DNA of 34,852 nt from Deltaproteobacteria bacterium (GTDB lineage Bacteria > SAR324 > NAC60-12). The DNA is taken from assembly GCA_011522845.1 (NCBI GenBank), contig WTIF01000177.1, positions 6,484 through 41,335 of the forward strand. The letters are read 5' to 3'. Below the pieces are notes generated by a model. That model was not told the origin of the DNA, searched no databases, and saw only the letters and a program-made list of their open reading frames with translations. Shown piece by piece: positions 32,508-34,852 of this stretch. Each line of letters begins with the position of its first letter. The stretch's first letter is position 1. Position numbers and translations under genes: made by a program.

Positions 32508-33953
32508 TTGGCTAAAGCATTGATGCTGCAGGGAACAGGTTCTGGGGTAGGTAAAAGCCTTCTTTGTGCCGGCCTCTGTCGTCTACTTGCACGACGTGGT
32601 GTTCGAGTGGCACCCTTCAAAGCGCAGAATATGGCGCTGAACTCAGGAGTCACTCGCTCTGGAGAGGAGATGGGGCGAGCCCAGGTTCTGCAGGCTCAAG
32701 CTGCTGGATTGGAACCGGATGTGCGGATGAATCCGATCTTGCTCAAACCCCAAGGGCAGGGACGATCCCAGCTTGTGCGCCTAGGCAAGGCCATTGGGAG
32801 CTATGCCTATCGTGACTACTACCAACTGGCAGAAGAAAACTTCACGATTGTCCGGAAGGTTTATGATGACCTGTCCCGTGATTTCGAGTTGCTGATTCTG
32901 GAGGGAGCAGGCAGCCCTGCTGAGATCAACCTCCAGCAAACCGACCTTTCAAACATGCGGATGGCTCACCATGCGAACGCCCGAGTTTTATTGGTGGGGG
33001 ATATTGATCATGGAGGAGTCTTCGCTTGGCTTAAGGGAACATATGACCTGATCCAAGCAGAGTATCGTCCCTTGCTTTATGGCTGCCTGATTAACAAGTT
33101 CCGAGGGGATTACACTTTACTCGAACCGGGTATCCGGCTCTTCGAGAAACAGGTTCCGCTACCAGTGCTGGGCACCATTCCCTACGATTCCTTCCAAGTT
33201 GATGAGGAAGATTCCCAGCAGATTCGCTCAACTCATCGTGAAGACGCATCCCTGCGAATTCATGTTGTCCACTTACCGCAACTCTCTAATTTTACTGACT
33301 TTGCTCCTCTACAGCGTCAACCAGACATTTCTCTAGAGTATCTGGAGCAGCCCTCGAGTGGTCGACTGCCGGACGTGTTGATTCTACCAGGCAGTAAGAA
33401 CACATTGTCCGATCTGCAAACTTTCCGAGAAAGGGGATGGGAAGATTGGATTCAGCAGCATCTGGGAAGCTTCCTGCTGGTGGGAATCTGTGGCGGGTTC
33501 CAGATGCTGGGAGAGTGGATTACTGACCCTCAAGGAATTGAGGGCACAATTGATGGTGCATCTGGTCTGGGTATTCTGCCGTTACGAACTGAGATGCTCG
33601 ATACCAAGATTCTGCAGCGTGCTGAATATGAGGGACAGGAAATTCTTAAAGGATGTAGAGTGAGTGGCTACGAAATTCATGCAGGAAGATCTCAATTACA
33701 GCAAGCAAAATGGGTGGATTTGGTGGAGCCTTCAGGATTATGTGTCTGGGATGAAAAGCAGAAAATTCTAGGAACCTATCTGCACGGCATCTTCGATAAG
33801 GGTGAGGTAGCGAACCGCTTGCTGCAACTTACTGGAAAGAAGATTAAGCCCATTCCAGATCATGCACAGGAAAATTTGCGAGAGTTGGATCGATTGGCTG
33901 ATTTGATTGAGCGTCACTGTAACTTGTCGAGGATTCTTGACGGGCTTTGCTGA
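32508..33953 (+). CDS. cobQ: Cobyric acid synthase
   Basis: CobQ (CbiP) amidates the b, d, e and g carboxylates of adenosylcobyrinate a,c-diamide using ATP and glutamine. The 481-residue protein begins AKALMLQGTGSGVGKSLLCAGL (P-loop) and PFKAQNMALNSGVT, both CobQ-specific. LEGAGSPAEINL and VGDIDHGGVFAWL follow. The C-terminal amidotransferase domain has PGSKNTLSDL, VGICGGFQMLG with the nucleophile Cys, YEIHAG and GTYLHGIF with His. It starts at a TTG with GGAG about 9 bases upstream and matches the family N-terminus exactly, so the TTG is well supported. All functional residues appear in place. Confidence 0.97.
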   Translation: MAKALMLQGTGSGVGKSLLCAGLCRLLARRGVRVAPFKAQNMALNSGVTRSGEEMGRAQVLQAQAAGLEPDVRMNPILLKPQGQGRSQLVRLGKAIGSYAYRDYYQLAEENFTIVRKVYDDLSRDFELLILEGAGSPAEINLQQTDLSNMRMAHHANARVLLVGDIDHGGVFAWLKGTYDLIQAEYRPLLYGCLINKFRGDYTLLEPGIRLFEKQVPLPVLGTIPYDSFQVDEEDSQQIRSTHREDASLRIHVVHLPQLSNFTDFAPLQRQPDISLEYLEQPSSGRLPDVLILPGSKNTLSDLQTFRERGWEDWIQQHLGSFLLVGICGGFQMLGEWITDPQGIEGTIDGASGLGILPLRTEMLDTKILQRAEYEGQEILKGCRVSGYEIHAGRSQLQQAKWVDLVEPSGLCVWDEKQKILGTYLHGIFDKGEVANRLLQLTGKKIKPIPDHAQENLRELDRLADLIERHCNLSRILDGLC

Positions 33954-34852
33954 AGTCACCTTTGCCAGTTGGGTGACGCCTCTACTGTTGCTCTGGTCAA
34001 TCTTCCTTTTGGATCTTTGGTTGGGAGATCCCGTTTATCGATTTCATCCAATTCGGCTGATTGGCTCCTTGCTGATTTATCTGGAGCGATGGCTATTTGC
34101 CAGAGGATGGAATGGTTACACGGGAGGCATCCTGCTCGGTCTGCTGCTTTTGGGGATCGTCTTGGGGTGCTACTTCCTTTTGCAAAAATTATTTGGCAGC
34201 TTACATCCAGTCCTTGGTTGGAGTCTGGATCTCTTTTTGGGTTACAGTCTACTAGCCCTGAGAGACTTAGAGATTCATGGGTTACGTGTTTGGCGAGCTA
34301 CTGCCGATGGCAATTTGATGAAAGCCCGGGAGGAAATATCCCAACTGGTGGGACGTGATGTAGAAAGACTTGATCTCGCAGGTTGTAATCGAGCAACCCT
34401 AGAAAGCCTTAGCGAAAATCTGTCTGATGGAGTAGTTTCGCCTTTAATATGGCTGACTTTGGTCGGAATTCCAGGCATGCTTGCCTTCAAGGTAATCAGT
34501 ACTATGGATTCAATGGTCGGCTATCGTAATTCACGCTACCTGCGCTTTGGCTGGTTCGGAGCAAGAGCGGATGATCTAATGAATTGGGTGCCAGCTCGGT
34601 TGACCTGGGTGCTGTTAAGTATTTCGGCATGGGTTCTGCCGGATTATGATGGCCGCATGGCATGGTCGATTGGGTTGTCTCAACATCAATATATGTCGGG
34701 ACCCAACGCTGGTTGGGGACAAGCTGCGTCAGCGGGTGCGTTGCGTGTTCAGCTAGTGGGTGAAAAGTGGAAAAATGGTAGGCTTCAACACAACGCCTGG
34801 CTGGGTCATCCCGATGATCCTGCACAAATTGACGCTGACTCTATTCCAAGAC
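33937..34852 (+). CDS. cbiB: Adenosylcobinamide-phosphate synthase CbiB, 3' end outside window
   Basis: CbiB (called CobD in alphaproteobacteria) is an inner-membrane enzyme that joins aminopropanol or its phosphate to cobyric acid. The frame stays open to the right edge for about 305 codons, so only a short C-terminal piece is likely missing. Motifs: LLDLWLGDPVYRFHPIRLIG near the start, RDLEIHGLRVW, ATLESLSENLSDGVVSPL, DSMVGYRNSRYLRFGWFGARADDLMNW and SGPNAGWGQAASAGAL. Several hydrophobic helices separate them. The start is uncertain: TTG 33937 overlaps cobQ by 17 bases and has GAGG nearby, while GTG 33973 gives a more usual N-terminus. The ORF track does not list it because it lacks a stop. 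Confidence 0.94.
   Translation, partial: MTGFAEVTFASWVTPLLLLWSIFLLDLWLGDPVYRFHPIRLIGSLLIYLERWLFARGWNGYTGGILLGLLLLGIVLGCYFLLQKLFGSLHPVLGWSLDLFLGYSLLALRDLEIHGLRVWRATADGNLMKAREEISQLVGRDVERLDLAGCNRATLESLSENLSDGVVSPLIWLTLVGIPGMLAFKVISTMDSMVGYRNSRYLRFGWFGARADDLMNWVPARLTWVLLSISAWVLPDYDGRMAWSIGLSQHQYMSGPNAGWGQAASAGALRVQLVGEKWKNGRLQHNAWLGHPDDPAQIDADSIPR

Noticed and set aside
1-34852. tRNA, rRNA, CRISPR, insertion sequence or prophage features
   Set aside because: I saw no cloverleaf-like sequences, repeat-spacer arrays, transposase or integrase motifs, or terminal repeats.

Overview
The window reads as a bacterial chromosome segment of roughly balanced base composition. It shows no insertion sequences, phage genes, tRNAs, rRNAs or CRISPR arrays. 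Several features suggest an uncultured, probably marine, Gram-negative proteobacterium-like lineage: a periplasmic binding protein with a Sec-type signal peptide, alphaproteobacterial-style sugar ABC genes, class 2 (quinone-linked) PyrD, split purE/purK, and cobalamin genes of mixed style. I cannot name the taxon from sequence alone.

Region 1 (1-9404, minus strand) looks like a carbohydrate or polyol uptake and catabolism locus. Read in the direction of transcription, it holds a TIM-barrel sugar isomerase/epimerase, a cation diffusion facilitator, and a Gfo/Idh/MocA oxidoreductase. A 215-base gap dense in inverted repeats follows. Then comes an ABC importer: binding protein, intercistronic stem-loop, two permeases, a 64-residue membrane protein and two ATPases. 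Last is a DhaL-type dihydroxyacetone kinase subunit cut by the left edge. The substrate is not deducible, but the enzymes fit oxidation, isomerisation and final kinase steps.

Region 2 (9588-15232, plus strand) is housekeeping: rarA (replication-fork AAA+ ATPase), purE and purK (overlapping), an ACT-domain malic enzyme, and pyrD, which overlaps the malic enzyme by ATGA.

Region 3 (15295 to the right edge, plus strand) is an approximately 19.5 kb cobalamin biosynthesis operon behind a clear cobalamin riboswitch. The order is cobU, cbiX-cbiC fusion, cbiD, cbiL, cbiF, cbiG (short), a SUMT-like cobA, cbiH-cbiJ fusion, cobO, cbiA, cbiE, cobN, an I/D-fused chelatase AAA+/VWA protein, a CobD-like aminotransferase homologue, cobQ and cbiB (cut by the right edge). 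Almost every junction overlaps or is under 11 bases, so translation is probably coupled. The corrin-ring set (cbiX, D, L, F, G, H, J, C, E) is the cobalt-early, oxygen-independent route. Yet the operon also carries CobN and an I/D protein, the cobalt-late chelatase type.

The most notable observations are: (i) the CobD-like PLP enzyme has Glu where the Schiff-base Lys should be; (ii) two unrelated cobaltochelatase systems share one operon; (iii) CbiX and CbiC are fused through a long His-rich linker; (iv) the SUMT homologue has lost the usual GGDP...RGGEE pattern; (v) CbiG lacks its middle domain; (vi) no cbiT is visible; (vii) a stretch of the riboswitch aptamer is nearly repeated at the cobU start codon; and (viii) the leader of the sugar importer holds overlapping, mutually exclusive inverted repeats.
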